From positions 1 to 64,000 of the forward strand of contig JAIDHX010000048.1 of assembly GCA_029053015.1 (NCBI GenBank): a DNA stretch of 64,000 nucleotides. The letters run 5' to 3'. Origin of the DNA: Lachnospiraceae bacterium (GTDB lineage Bacteria > Bacillota > Clostridia > Lachnospirales > Lachnospiraceae). Of the stretch, positions 36,727 to 44,517 are shown one piece after another. Both the position numbers and the translations under genes were made by a program. Positions within the stretch are counted from its first letter, which is position 1, and every line of letters starts with the position of its first letter. The notes under the pieces were generated by a model. The model ran no database searches and was not told where the DNA came from. It was given only the letters and a program-made list of their open reading frames with translations.

Positions 36727-36954
36727 TTGGAGAGATTTAAAATTGCAATGACGGGAATTGCAAGTGCAGGCTATGACCCACTCTGCGCGGTGCTGGAACT
36801 GGAATTTTTGTCGGACGGACAGGTATGGCAGTTTTATGATGTGCCTGAAGGTGTGTGGTATGAATGGAGAAAAACGGAGACGGCTGTCTCTTTCTTTCAT
36901 ACTAATATTGCAGGAAAATATCATTCAGAATTAATAGGCAAGGCAATGGACTAA
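36727..36954 (+). CDS. KTSC-domain protein
   Basis: A 75-residue protein matching the KTSC fold: LELEFLSDGQVWQFYDVPEG, then an aromatic-rich SFFHTNIAGKY. The domain is found alone or at the end of RNA-related enzymes. The start is an unusual TTG at 36727 with AGGAGGAG ten nt upstream; no ATG is better placed. It may be co-transcribed with the sigma factor. Confidence 0.8.
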   Translation: MERFKIAMTGIASAGYDPLCAVLELEFLSDGQVWQFYDVPEGVWYEWRKTETAVSFFHTNIAGKYHSELIGKAMD

Positions 36955-36960
36955 TATCGG

Positions 36961-37006
36961 AAAACGGGAATAGGCTTTAAGGGGGCCTGCCCGTTTTTAT
37001 TTTATA
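36961..37006 (+). terminator. Terminator after KTSC gene
   Basis: AAAACGGG pairs with CCCGTTTT around a GC-rich loop and is followed by a T-rich tract (TTTTATTTTAT). Confidence 0.7.
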
Positions 37007-37017
37007 TTCAAGTTTCA

Positions 37018-37046
37018 TTGCGAAAACAGGCGCATTTTGTTATAAT
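37018..37046 (+). promoter_or_regulatory. Promoter of zinc-ribbon gene
   Basis: TTGCGA (37018-37023) and TATAAT (37041-37046) are 17 bp apart. Confidence 0.7.
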
Positions 37047-37119
37047 AAAACAGAATAAACCGTCTGTCGAAGGGACAGAGGATTTTAACAGCCATTCCGT
37101 AACGGAGGGGGAGAAGTCG

Positions 37120-38112
37120 ATGATATTTAAGTGTAAGAACTGTGGAGGCAATGTGGTATATGACCCTGAGATACAAAAAATGCATTGCCCTTACTGTGAT
37201 GGTGTGAACAGTGAAGAGAAAAAGACGGAGCAGCAGTCAATTTATAACTGTATCAACTGTGGAGGCGCAATCGGCAATATAGGTGATTTTACGTCGGCTT
37301 CCCGCTGCCCGTACTGTGGAGATTATATTGTTTTTGATGAGAGGGTTTCGGGCGCCTACAAGCCGAATCATATCATTCCCTTTGTTTACAGCAAGGAAAT
37401 GACGAAGAAAAAGCTTCGTGAGAAATTTAAGTCCTGCGTGTTTGCCCCGAATGATTTTTTGTCCGAGGCAAAGCTGTCAACCATGAGCGGCGCCTACGTC
37501 CCCTTTTGGATGTATGACTACCATGTGCATGGGAGATATGAAGGGGAAGGCAACAAGATACGTAAATGGATAAGCGGCAACAGGGAATATACGGAGACCA
37601 GCGTGTACCACATCGTCAGGGAGATGGAGGTCGATTTTGACAAGATGCCGGTGGATGCATCCAACGCCATGCCGGACAACATCATGGATTTGATGGAGCC
37701 GTACAATTACGGACAGATGATAGATTTTAAAGAAGAATATATGTCGGGCTTCTGGGCGGAGCGCTACAATCAGGACGATATGGCGCTGGAGCCTCGTGCA
37801 GTGGGCAAGGCAAAGGCCGATGCGGAGGTTCTTCTGCGCAACAGCATAAGCGGGTACGTGGGTCTGAAAAGCAGCCTGAACAATCAGGTGACGCTGGCGA
37901 GGACGGAGACCAATTATGCGCTGCTGCCGGTATGGGTCTACAATTACAAATACAAGGGCGAGGATTTTATCTTCCATGTAAACGGGCAGACAGGGAAAAT
38001 CGTAGGTAAGGTGCCTCTTTCCAAGGCAAAGGTATGGGGGTATGGCGCGACCGTGTTTGCTTCGGTGTTTACGATTCTCATGCTGGTACGCCAACTGCTT
38101 TTGTTTTTCTAA
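37120..38112 (+). CDS. Zinc-ribbon (TFIIB-type) protein with C-terminal membrane segment
   Basis: A 330-residue protein with two zinc ribbons at the start (CKNCGG/CPYC near 4-25 and CINCGG/CPYC near 46-67), a large middle domain (GAYVPFWMYDYHVHGRYEGE and ALLPVWVYNYKYKGE) and one hydrophobic helix at the C-terminus (about 308-328). The ATG at 37120 follows CGGAGGGGG; the preceding in-frame codons overlap the promoter. Its role is unknown. It is followed by a TPM-domain protein, and the two are probably one operon. Confidence 0.85.
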   Translation: MIFKCKNCGGNVVYDPEIQKMHCPYCDGVNSEEKKTEQQSIYNCINCGGAIGNIGDFTSASRCPYCGDYIVFDERVSGAYKPNHIIPFVYSKEMTKKKLREKFKSCVFAPNDFLSEAKLSTMSGAYVPFWMYDYHVHGRYEGEGNKIRKWISGNREYTETSVYHIVREMEVDFDKMPVDASNAMPDNIMDLMEPYNYGQMIDFKEEYMSGFWAERYNQDDMALEPRAVGKAKADAEVLLRNSISGYVGLKSSLNNQVTLARTETNYALLPVWVYNYKYKGEDFIFHVNGQTGKIVGKVPLSKAKVWGYGATVFASVFTILMLVRQLLLFF

Positions 38113-38166
38113 TACTGAATAAAAAGCGCAGATATAAACAAGTTATGTGCAAAAATGGAGAGTAAA

Positions 38167-39024
38167 ATGAAACAATATTTTTCCTATTTTAAGTTTATAT
38201 TTATTACGATTGGGGTTTTGGCGCTGCTTGTGGGCGGCATCGGGTTTATGCGCAGCTTGGCAGGAAATTATATCAGGAAAAACAGCGCGGCGCCCAAAGA
38301 AAGAGTTTTTGACTATGCGGATGTCCTGACACCTGCAGAGGAAGAAAGGCTTGCAGAGCAGATAGCAAAGCGGGAAGATCAGATAGGCTGCGATATTGTT
38401 ATCGTGACGATTGACATGTCCGTGCTGGAGCTGTATGGATATGGGTATAATACGGACAGCAACTGGATGCGTGCCATGCGGGACTTTGCCGATGATTTCT
38501 ATGACGAAAATGATTTTGGTTATAATCGGGTTCATGGGGACGGTGCGCTGCTTCTGGATAACTGGTACGCGGGAGAGAAGGGAAGCTGGCTTTCCACTTG
38601 CGGGAGGGTGCTGGAGCGCTATTCTGATTCCATGATAGATTCTTTGCTGGACGACGTTTACGACAGGGTGGAAACAAGTCCATACAAAGCCTACAGCGCA
38701 TACATTGAGGATATTTACCGCGATATGTCCAGAGGGAAAATCAATATCAATCCGCTGGTTGTGCTGGCAGTTTCGGGTGTTGTGGCGCTGATTTACATTG
38801 CTTCCCACATGAAGACCAAAGAAGGGGAAAAGACGACGGGCGCTTCTACCTATGTGGAGAATGGAAGTGTGCAGTTTACCGTAATGCGCGACGAGCTTAT
38901 CAACAAGCATGTGACAAGTGTGGTATACAGTTCCAGTTCCGGCAGCGGCGGTCATTCCGGCGGCGGTGGCAGGCACACAAGCCGCAGCGGCGTCAGCCAT
39001 GGCGGCGGCGGAAGAAGACGCTAG
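38167..39024 (+). CDS. TPM-domain membrane protein (YgcG-like)
   Basis: A 285-residue protein with a membrane helix at about 7-30, the TPM domain at about 45-190 (VFDYADVLTPAEEERLAEQI, GCDIVIVTID, then DGALLLDNW), a second helix near 197-216 and a Gly/Ser/His-rich tail (GGHSGGGGRH, GGGGRRR). Members are envelope proteins of uncertain function. The start at 38167 fits GGAG (38157-38160); ATG 38155 is also in frame. The Gly-rich C-terminus is typical of YgcG relatives. Confidence 0.87.
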   Translation: MKQYFSYFKFIFITIGVLALLVGGIGFMRSLAGNYIRKNSAAPKERVFDYADVLTPAEEERLAEQIAKREDQIGCDIVIVTIDMSVLELYGYGYNTDSNWMRAMRDFADDFYDENDFGYNRVHGDGALLLDNWYAGEKGSWLSTCGRVLERYSDSMIDSLLDDVYDRVETSPYKAYSAYIEDIYRDMSRGKININPLVVLAVSGVVALIYIASHMKTKEGEKTTGASTYVENGSVQFTVMRDELINKHVTSVVYSSSSGSGGHSGGGGRHTSRSGVSHGGGGRRR

Positions 39025-39072
39025 AAGTGTTTTGGGGAGGTATGACGGCAAAATAAAAAGGAGAATTGTGTT

Positions 39073-39855
39073 ATGGGAAGTATAAATGGACGGGAGACTG
39101 TGCAGGAGCAGTACAAGACGGCGGATAAGCTGAATACGAGGATTTCCATTCATGAGAAGTATTCCACCAATAAACAGGGATGGGGTAACTGGCTGTTTTC
39201 CCACTATGATATTTTTCCCAAAGCAAGGATACTGGAGCTTGGGTGTGGCACGGGAGGTATATGGAAGACCAATTTATCCCGGCTGGATAAAAGCATTACC
39301 TTGCGCCTGACTGATTTTTCGGAAAATATGGTTTATGCCGTAAAGGAGACTTTGGGAGGACAGGATTTCATTTCCTATGGCGTGGTAAATATTGAGGATA
39401 TTCCTTATGCGGCGGCTTCCTATGACATTGTAATTGCCAATATGATGCTGTACCATGTACCCGATTTGCACAAGGGTTTATCGGAAGTAAGGCGCGTGCT
39501 GTCAGAGGACGGCTGCTTTTACTGTGCGACATACGGGGAGAATGGAATCATGCCGTTTATCGCAGGTTTGTTAAGGGAATACGGCGTGACGGATACCACG
39601 AACAAAAATTTTACACTGCAGAATGGGTGTGAGATTCTGAAAGCGCATTTTACAGAGGTACAGCGACTGGATTATGCAGATGCTCTTGCGGTGACGGATA
39701 TTGACGATATGCTGGATTATATTGAGTCGCTTGCCAATATGTCCCAGGCTGCGGCGGTTGGAAGGAGCACATTAAAGAGGGTTCTGGAAAATGAGATGCG
39801 GGACGGCGTTTTGCATGTGCCGAAGGAGTATGGCATGTTTATCTGCAGGAAGTGA
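39073..39855 (+). CDS. Class I SAM-dependent methyltransferase
   Basis: A 260-residue enzyme with the SAM-binding motif I ARILELGCGTGGIW (near 50), an acidic residue ending strand 2 (LRLTDFS) and YDIVIANMMLYHVPD (motif IV/V, near 118). The substrate is unknown. AAGGAG precedes the ATG. It shares a bidirectional terminator with rpsT. Confidence 0.9.
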   Translation: MGSINGRETVQEQYKTADKLNTRISIHEKYSTNKQGWGNWLFSHYDIFPKARILELGCGTGGIWKTNLSRLDKSITLRLTDFSENMVYAVKETLGGQDFISYGVVNIEDIPYAAASYDIVIANMMLYHVPDLHKGLSEVRRVLSEDGCFYCATYGENGIMPFIAGLLREYGVTDTTNKNFTLQNGCEILKAHFTEVQRLDYADALAVTDIDDMLDYIESLANMSQAAAVGRSTLKRVLENEMRDGVLHVPKEYGMFICRK

Positions 39856-39870
39856 GAATAGAACAAAAAG

Positions 39871-39915
39871 CGCATAAAAAAGCACCCACATGACGGTATG
39901 GGTGTTTTTTATGCG
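39871..39915. terminator. Bidirectional terminator
   Basis: CGCATAAAAAAGCACCCA pairs with TGGGTGTTTTTTATGCG. The A and T runs flank the stem on both sides, so it serves the plus-strand methyltransferase and the minus-strand rpsT. Confidence 0.92.
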
Positions 39916-39925
39916 TTATATACAT

Positions 39926-40189
39926 TTAAGCCATTTTGTTCACTGCGATAGCAAGGCGGGATACTTTTCTGGAAGCATTGTTCTTGTGGTATACTCCCTT
40001 GGAAGCAGCAGCCTCGATTATCTTTGTTGCATTGGCTAAAGCGGCAGAAGCAACAGCCTTATCGCCGGTTTCAACGGCAGCAAATACTTTCTTCATTGCT
40101 GTCTTAACGCTTGACCTGATAGCTTTATTTCTGTCAGCCTTGGTTTGTGCTACTAAAATTCTCTTTTTTGCAGATTTGATGTTAGCCAA
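39926..40189 (-). CDS. rpsT: 30S ribosomal protein S20
   Basis: An 87-residue basic protein (ANIKSAKKRILVAQTKADRN at the start) that binds 16S rRNA. The start codon is TTG at 40189, with GGGAGGTG just upstream; UUG initiation is also known for rpsT of Escherichia coli, where it is part of autoregulation. Its divergent placement before gpr-spoIIP is usual in clostridia. Confidence 0.96.
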   Translation of the reverse strand: MANIKSAKKRILVAQTKADRNKAIRSSVKTAMKKVFAAVETGDKAVASAALANATKIIEAAASKGVYHKNNASRKVSRLAIAVNKMA

Positions 40190-40388
40190 TATCTACACCT
40201 CCCATTTTCCGATGCTCTTGTTTTTTAGAAAATGTTTCATTTAGGCCTGACACGGACGACCAATGTAAACATACGCATATTATTTTAGAGGAACAAGACG
40301 AGAATGTCAATACATATTTTTCCGCTTTCTGCAAAAAATGTTACTGTTCAGTGTAATAAAATCAAAATGCAGAAAGGTACGGAATAAA

Positions 40389-41303
40389 ATGAGCTGTTTT
40401 CAGGTAAGGACGGACTTGGCACTGGAGGCAAGAGAGAGTATCACAGATGCGGACAGTACGCTGCGGGGCGTGAAACTGGAGGAAGATTATGACGAGGAGA
40501 CGGATATCAGGGTCACCAAAGTAGAAATCACCACAAAAAATGGTGCAAAAGCCATGGGAAAGCCAATGGGCACTTATATTACCATTGAAGCGCCGAATAT
40601 GCTGGAGCCGGACGAGGACTATCACCGTGAAATTTCCCATGTGATTGCGGGACGGCTGATGGAAATCATACCCAATGTCGGAAAAGAGCAGGAGATTTTA
40701 GTGGTTGGTCTTGGCAACCGCAAGGTGACGGCAGATGCGCTGGGACCTTACGTTGTGGACAATCTGTTTATTACCAGGCATATCGTAAGAGAATATGGGA
40801 AAGCAGCATACAATAAAGAGCATATGAATATTATCAGCAGTATTGAGCCGGGCGTGACGGGAGAAACCGGAATGGAGGCGGCGGAAATTTTAAAGGGCGT
40901 GGTGGAACAGACTTCGCCCAACGTCATGATAGTGATTGATGCATTGGCGGCGAGAAGCACCAAACGTCTGAACCGGACAATACAGATTACCGACACGGGC
41001 ATACACCCCGGTTCCGGTGTGGGAAACCACAGAAATGCCCTGACAAAAGAAAATATGGGAGTTCCCGTGATTGCCATAGGGGTTCCCACTGTGGTGGATG
41101 CGGCGACGATTGTGAGTGATGCACTGGAAAAGCTTTTAGGAGAAGCGGATGAGGCAGACAGGCGCTGCTATATGGAAAACAGCCGGAATGCATTGTCGGA
41201 GCTGCACAATATGTATGTGACCAGCAAGGACATTGACGCCGTTGTCAAACGGGTAAGCTATACGGTGTCAGAGGGCATCAATATTGCGCTGGAGCTGGCA
41301 TAA
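40389..41303 (+). CDS. gpr: Germination protease GPR
   Basis: A 304-residue spore protease that degrades small acid-soluble proteins during germination. The family segments are seen: RTDLALEARE near the propeptide cleavage region, GLGNRKVTADALGPYVVDNL and SIEPGVTGETGMEAAE. The ATG at 40389 (MSCFQVRTDLA) fits the family; upstream codons do not. It shows that the organism forms endospores. Confidence 0.95.
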   Translation: MSCFQVRTDLALEARESITDADSTLRGVKLEEDYDEETDIRVTKVEITTKNGAKAMGKPMGTYITIEAPNMLEPDEDYHREISHVIAGRLMEIIPNVGKEQEILVVGLGNRKVTADALGPYVVDNLFITRHIVREYGKAAYNKEHMNIISSIEPGVTGETGMEAAEILKGVVEQTSPNVMIVIDALAARSTKRLNRTIQITDTGIHPGSGVGNHRNALTKENMGVPVIAIGVPTVVDAATIVSDALEKLLGEADEADRRCYMENSRNALSELHNMYVTSKDIDAVVKRVSYTVSEGINIALELA

Positions 41304-41370
41304 GAGTATGGAAAGCGGAGATTGGTATAGAGAAAGCGGAGGAGGCATATATTACAAAAGAGGTGATATT

Positions 41371-42588
41371 TTGCGGTATTTAAAAGATTACGGGGGCGGG
41401 CTGAGGCGCGTCACATCCTCTGTGGTGCTGCTCCTTATTTTGTTGATATATACATGCGGCATGGGAAGCCAGAATTTTTTTCTGCCGCTTTTTACATATT
41501 CCGCGGGTGGAGGCGAGGGTCCCGCAATGGCAATCAGCAATGGGCTGATGAGTCTAATGCCGCTCTGTTATTATAATCGGGAAAAAGTGGAAGAACCGGA
41601 AGTACCACAAAGTGTGATTTCTGCGGAAGAGGAGATTACTTTACATATTATATCGGGAGACGGAGAAGAGGGAAGCAGGACGGACAGAGAGCCGATGGAA
41701 GAACCGGTATCGGCTTCAGGAGAAACACTGGAGGAGGCGCTGCAGTCGGAAGCGCTTACTTTGGATGAGCTTTTGGCGCAGGAAAACAGTATCTATCGTT
41801 TTCAGGCACCGCAAAAGGTGGCGGAGTATGACTGGGACGCGCTGACGGATTACGCCACACTGCTATCTACTTTTTACACGATTGACAGTACGGCACAGGG
41901 GGGCAGTGACTTGTTTAATCTGGAGAGTCTGATGGGCCGGGACGTTACCATAGACAAGATGGGAGAGGGACCGCAGATTCTGATTTATCATACCCACTCC
42001 CGAGAAAGCTTTATTGATTCAGAGCCGGGAAACCGCGCGGACACGATTGTCGGCGTCGGAGAGTTTCTGACAAAGCTTTTGACAGAGGAATACGGCTATA
42101 CGGTTTTGCACTATACGGAGGAGTTTGATACGGAGAGGGACAGCGCCTATGCCAAGTCACTGCCGGCTCTGGAGGCGATTTTGGCAGAGTACCCATCCAT
42201 TCAGGTGGTGATTGATTTGCACCGCGATTCGGGAAATGCCAACCGCAATATGGTGATGGATATAGATGGCAGAAGGACGGCGCGCTTTATGTTCTTTAAC
42301 GGGATATCCCGCAGTAAAAAAACAGGTGATATTGATTATCTCTACAATCCGAATCTGGAAGAAAACCTTGCTTTTTCCTTTCAGATGCAGGCAGCAGCAG
42401 GACAGTACTACCCAGGGCTTACCAGAAATATATACATCAAGCAGTACCGCTACAATATGCACTTAAGAGGGCGCACCCTGCTCATTGAGCTGGGGGATGA
42501 GAACAATACGGTTGAGGAGGCAAAGAATGCCTGCTATCCGTTGGCGTTCCTTCTGGATGCGGTGCTTTCAGGCAAAACCCGTCATTAA
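41371..42588 (+). CDS. spoIIP: Stage II sporulation protein P
   Basis: A 405-residue amidase/endopeptidase that with SpoIID and SpoIIM thins septal peptidoglycan during engulfment. An N-terminal membrane helix (VVLLLILLIYTCG) leads to an acidic linker and the catalytic domain (about 200-400) with ILIYHTHSRESF and VVIDLHRDSG. The start is taken as TTG at 41371 because AGAGGTGAT, an almost complete Shine-Dalgarno, lies just before it; ATGs at 41284 and 41308 lack one. The 3' end overlaps the convergent nagA by 107 bp. Confidence 0.92.
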   Translation: MRYLKDYGGGLRRVTSSVVLLLILLIYTCGMGSQNFFLPLFTYSAGGGEGPAMAISNGLMSLMPLCYYNREKVEEPEVPQSVISAEEEITLHIISGDGEEGSRTDREPMEEPVSASGETLEEALQSEALTLDELLAQENSIYRFQAPQKVAEYDWDALTDYATLLSTFYTIDSTAQGGSDLFNLESLMGRDVTIDKMGEGPQILIYHTHSRESFIDSEPGNRADTIVGVGEFLTKLLTEEYGYTVLHYTEEFDTERDSAYAKSLPALEAILAEYPSIQVVIDLHRDSGNANRNMVMDIDGRRTARFMFFNGISRSKKTGDIDYLYNPNLEENLAFSFQMQAAAGQYYPGLTRNIYIKQYRYNMHLRGRTLLIELGDENNTVEEAKNACYPLAFLLDAVLSGKTRH

Positions 42589-43741
42589 TAACAGATGTTA
42601 TAGAAAGGTCCCGTTGATTTAAAATAAGAAAATGCGCTTTCTTGCCCACGGATATGCTGCCGTAGAGCTTATCCATACCGATGGAGCGGCAGGGATTGAT
42701 GGTTGCGGCTCTCACGGCGCTTTCCAGCGGAATCCCCATGGAAACGGCTGTGAGCATGCAGCCATAAAGCGGCGTCACGCTTCCGGCAAGCGTACCGTCC
42801 GAGAGCACGGCGCGGCTGCCCGAAACAAAAACAGTAAGACCGCCAAGCCGGTAATGCCCATCGGGCTTTCCCGTTGCTTCCATGCTGTCACTGATGAGAA
42901 CGATGCGCTCTTCCCCAAAAAGCCGGAAGGCAGCCCTAATTGCGCTGGGGGCGATGTGTACGCCGTCGCAGATAAGCTCGACAAAGCAGGAGGGCGTATC
43001 GAAGGCGGCGCCGATAACGCCGGGCGACCGGTGGGTGAAGGGCGGCATGGCGTTAAAAAGATGTGTCACATGGTCGGCGCCCGCAGCAAAAGCGGTCATT
43101 GCCGTATCATAGTCAGCTTCGGTGTGGGCGATGGAAAAGCGGAATTCTTCACGGCACTCTTCGATGCAGGAGATTGCGCCGGAAAGCTCCGGTGCAAGAG
43201 AAACCAGCCGGATCAGTCCATCCGCCTTTTTTTGTAAACGCCGGAGCAGGGAAGCGTCAGGCTGTAAAATATGCGCGTCGTTCTGCGCGCCTTTTTTGTG
43301 TGCGTTGATAAAAGGTCCTTCCATGTGAATGCCAATCAAATCGGCGGTCTGCTGTGCGGTTTTGCCGCAAAGCTGTGCCTTTCTGTAGTGCGCCGCGTTT
43401 TCGCAGATGCCGGACAAATCAGCTTCGGGAAGCGTCATGGTGGCGGGGCAGATGGAAGTGACGCCATGGGCGAGTGCAAAGGAACCGATGGCGTCAAAAG
43501 CCTCGGGTGTGCCGTCACAGAAGTCGTAACCGTTGCAGCCATGGAAGTGGATATCCGTCAGCCCCGGCAGCACATAGCAGCCTGTTGCGTCAAAGACGGA
43601 GGTGTCTTCGGCTGAATCCGGTGTATTCGCATCGGAAGCATCGGGTGCGGTTAGCGCTGTGATAAGACCGCCGGATGTGTGTACCGTCATGGGGGCAAAA
43701 GCGTTGTTTTCCGTAAAGACGAGGCCGTTTTTGATTATCAT
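42482..43741 (-). CDS. nagA: N-acetylglucosamine-6-phosphate deacetylase
   Basis: A 419-residue amidohydrolase making glucosamine-6-phosphate from amino sugars. Metal and active-site motifs are present: DIHFHGCNGYDF, HMEGPFI, FSIAHTEADY, VTHLFNAMPPF and LISDSM. The family normally stops soon after the strand VINDGFCLK; here about 25 extra residues run into the end of spoIIP, giving a convergent overlap. A nagB gene is not in the window. Confidence 0.94.
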   Translation of the reverse strand: MIIKNGLVFTENNAFAPMTVHTSGGLITALTAPDASDANTPDSAEDTSVFDATGCYVLPGLTDIHFHGCNGYDFCDGTPEAFDAIGSFALAHGVTSICPATMTLPEADLSGICENAAHYRKAQLCGKTAQQTADLIGIHMEGPFINAHKKGAQNDAHILQPDASLLRRLQKKADGLIRLVSLAPELSGAISCIEECREEFRFSIAHTEADYDTAMTAFAAGADHVTHLFNAMPPFTHRSPGVIGAAFDTPSCFVELICDGVHIAPSAIRAAFRLFGEERIVLISDSMEATGKPDGHYRLGGLTVFVSGSRAVLSDGTLAGSVTPLYGCMLTAVSMGIPLESAVRAATINPCRSIGMDKLYGSISVGKKAHFLILNQRDLSITSVINDGFCLKAPHPEGTPTDSRHSLPPQPYCSHPPAQ

Positions 43742-43858
43742 AAGAGATTCCTTTCCTGTGCCGTAGGTTGTGGCGGCATGGTTTTCTTTTGCTATATATT
43801 ATAATGCCCGGGGTGGGGGGATTCAACAAAAATCCGCATTTTGGAGGCGTAGTGGAGA

Positions 43859-44029
43859 GGTTGCGGCGGGGGACGCCGTTATCGGGGCTATATGCCTGTT
43901 CAGACGCGCTCTCGCTCGAATAAAAACGCAGCGGTACATAAGGCGCTAAAAGACAGCGCCTAAATACCGGCGTTTTTATACGGTCTGAACAGGCATATAG
44001 CCCCGATAACGGCTGAAAGCCGCGACGGC
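43859..44029 (+). repeat. Large structured hairpin element, copy D
   Basis: A perfect 30-bp outer stem (43876-43905 with 43983-44012) is preceded by the 5' box GGTTGCGGCGGG. A 15-nt loop side (43906-43920, with CGCTCTCGCTC) faces 4 nt (43979-43982). The inner 8-bp stem TAAAAACG/CGTTTTTA (43921-43928, 43971-43978), a 3/1 bulge and CGGTA/TACCG follow. The apical part differs from other copies: GGCGCT/AGCGCC around AAAAGAC. Confidence 0.85.
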
Positions 44030-44099
44030 TTACGCCGCTTAAGCGGTGCGTTAGGAAGGGAACACTGCGTGGCGAGCCTCAGGCTTATTGAGTAAGGCA

Positions 44100-44135
44100 G
44101 ATACGGATAAAGAACACTTATTATTTATCCGTATC
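44100..44135. repeat. 12-bp inverted repeat
   Basis: GATACGGATAAA (44100-44111) is perfectly complementary to TTTATCCGTATC (44124-44135). There is no gene end nearby that would need a terminator. Confidence 0.7.
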
Positions 44136-44163
44136 ACCAGTTCGTCATTGCAATTTTACCCAA

Positions 44164-44192
44164 AGCTACGTTGCGGTACGCAACATGTAGCT
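44164..44192. repeat. Hairpin between copies D and E
   Basis: AGCTAC-GTTGCG (44164-44175) pairs with CGCAAC-AT-GTAGCT (44179-44192), with a 2-nt bulge. Confidence 0.65.
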
Positions 44193-44199
44193 GTCGCTC

Positions 44200-44384
44200 T
44201 TTGCGGCAATCAGCCTGCGCAGCAGCCCGTTCCCTAAGGAGCCCTTTAAGAAACGCCGGCACTTGGCGAGGTCCTTTCGAGCCTAGTACCGTTGCGTTTC
44301 TTGCTGAGCGAGAGCGCGGCTCCGTGGGAATGGGCTGCTGCACAGGCGTGACTTGCGCCAATCCCACTGTCACTCGCCGCAACC
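44200..44384 (-). repeat. Large structured hairpin element, copy E
   Basis: The outer stem is 22 bp with two mismatches or wobbles (44213-44234 with 44326-44347), continued by GGAGCC/GGCTCC. On the minus strand a 15-nt loop side (44317-44303, containing CGCTCTCGCTC) faces 4 nt (44247-44244). The inner stem AAGAAACG/CGTTTCTT, a 3/1 bulge, a 7-bp stem and apical GGCTCGAAAGGACCTCGCC follow. The 5' box GGTTGCGGCGAG is at 44384-44373. It is convergent with copy D. Confidence 0.83.
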
Positions 44385-44410
44385 CCACTGCGACTTGCCG
44401 CAATTCCCGC
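44348..44410. repeat. Three 21-bp tandem repeats
   Basis: Units at 44348-44368, 44369-44389 and 44390-44410 follow the pattern GYSACTYGCCGCAAYCCCACT with a few changes. The first unit begins directly at the outer edge of copy E. Confidence 0.75.
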
Positions 44411-44421
44411 AATGCATGCTC

Positions 44422-44450
44422 TTGTAAGAACATACAATTCGTGGTAACAT
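44422..44450 (+). promoter_or_regulatory. Possible promoter of CPBP gene
   Basis: TTGTAA (44422-44427) and TAACAT (44445-44450) are 17 bp apart, about 70 bp before the CPBP start. Confidence 0.4.
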
Positions 44451-44517
44451 AATTAACAAAACAATGCAAAATTTACATACTCAAAAAAACAGAAAACAAC
44501 ATAAAAGGAGCAGTAAA

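Larger units (their letters stand above)
43742..44517. other. 776-bp intergenic region dense in hairpins
   Basis: No protein gene is seen. It holds copy D (43859-44029), CCGCTTAAGCGG at 44035-44046, a 12-bp inverted repeat (44100-44111 with 44124-44135), a hairpin at 44164-44192, copy E (44200-44384) and a 21-bp tandem repeat (44348-44410). Confidence 0.8.

Noticed and set aside
43859..44384. Integron attC sites or insertion-sequence ends
   Set aside because: Hairpins with extrahelical bases recall attC sites, but no integrase, cassette genes, conserved core site or transposase is seen. Left as an unassigned family.
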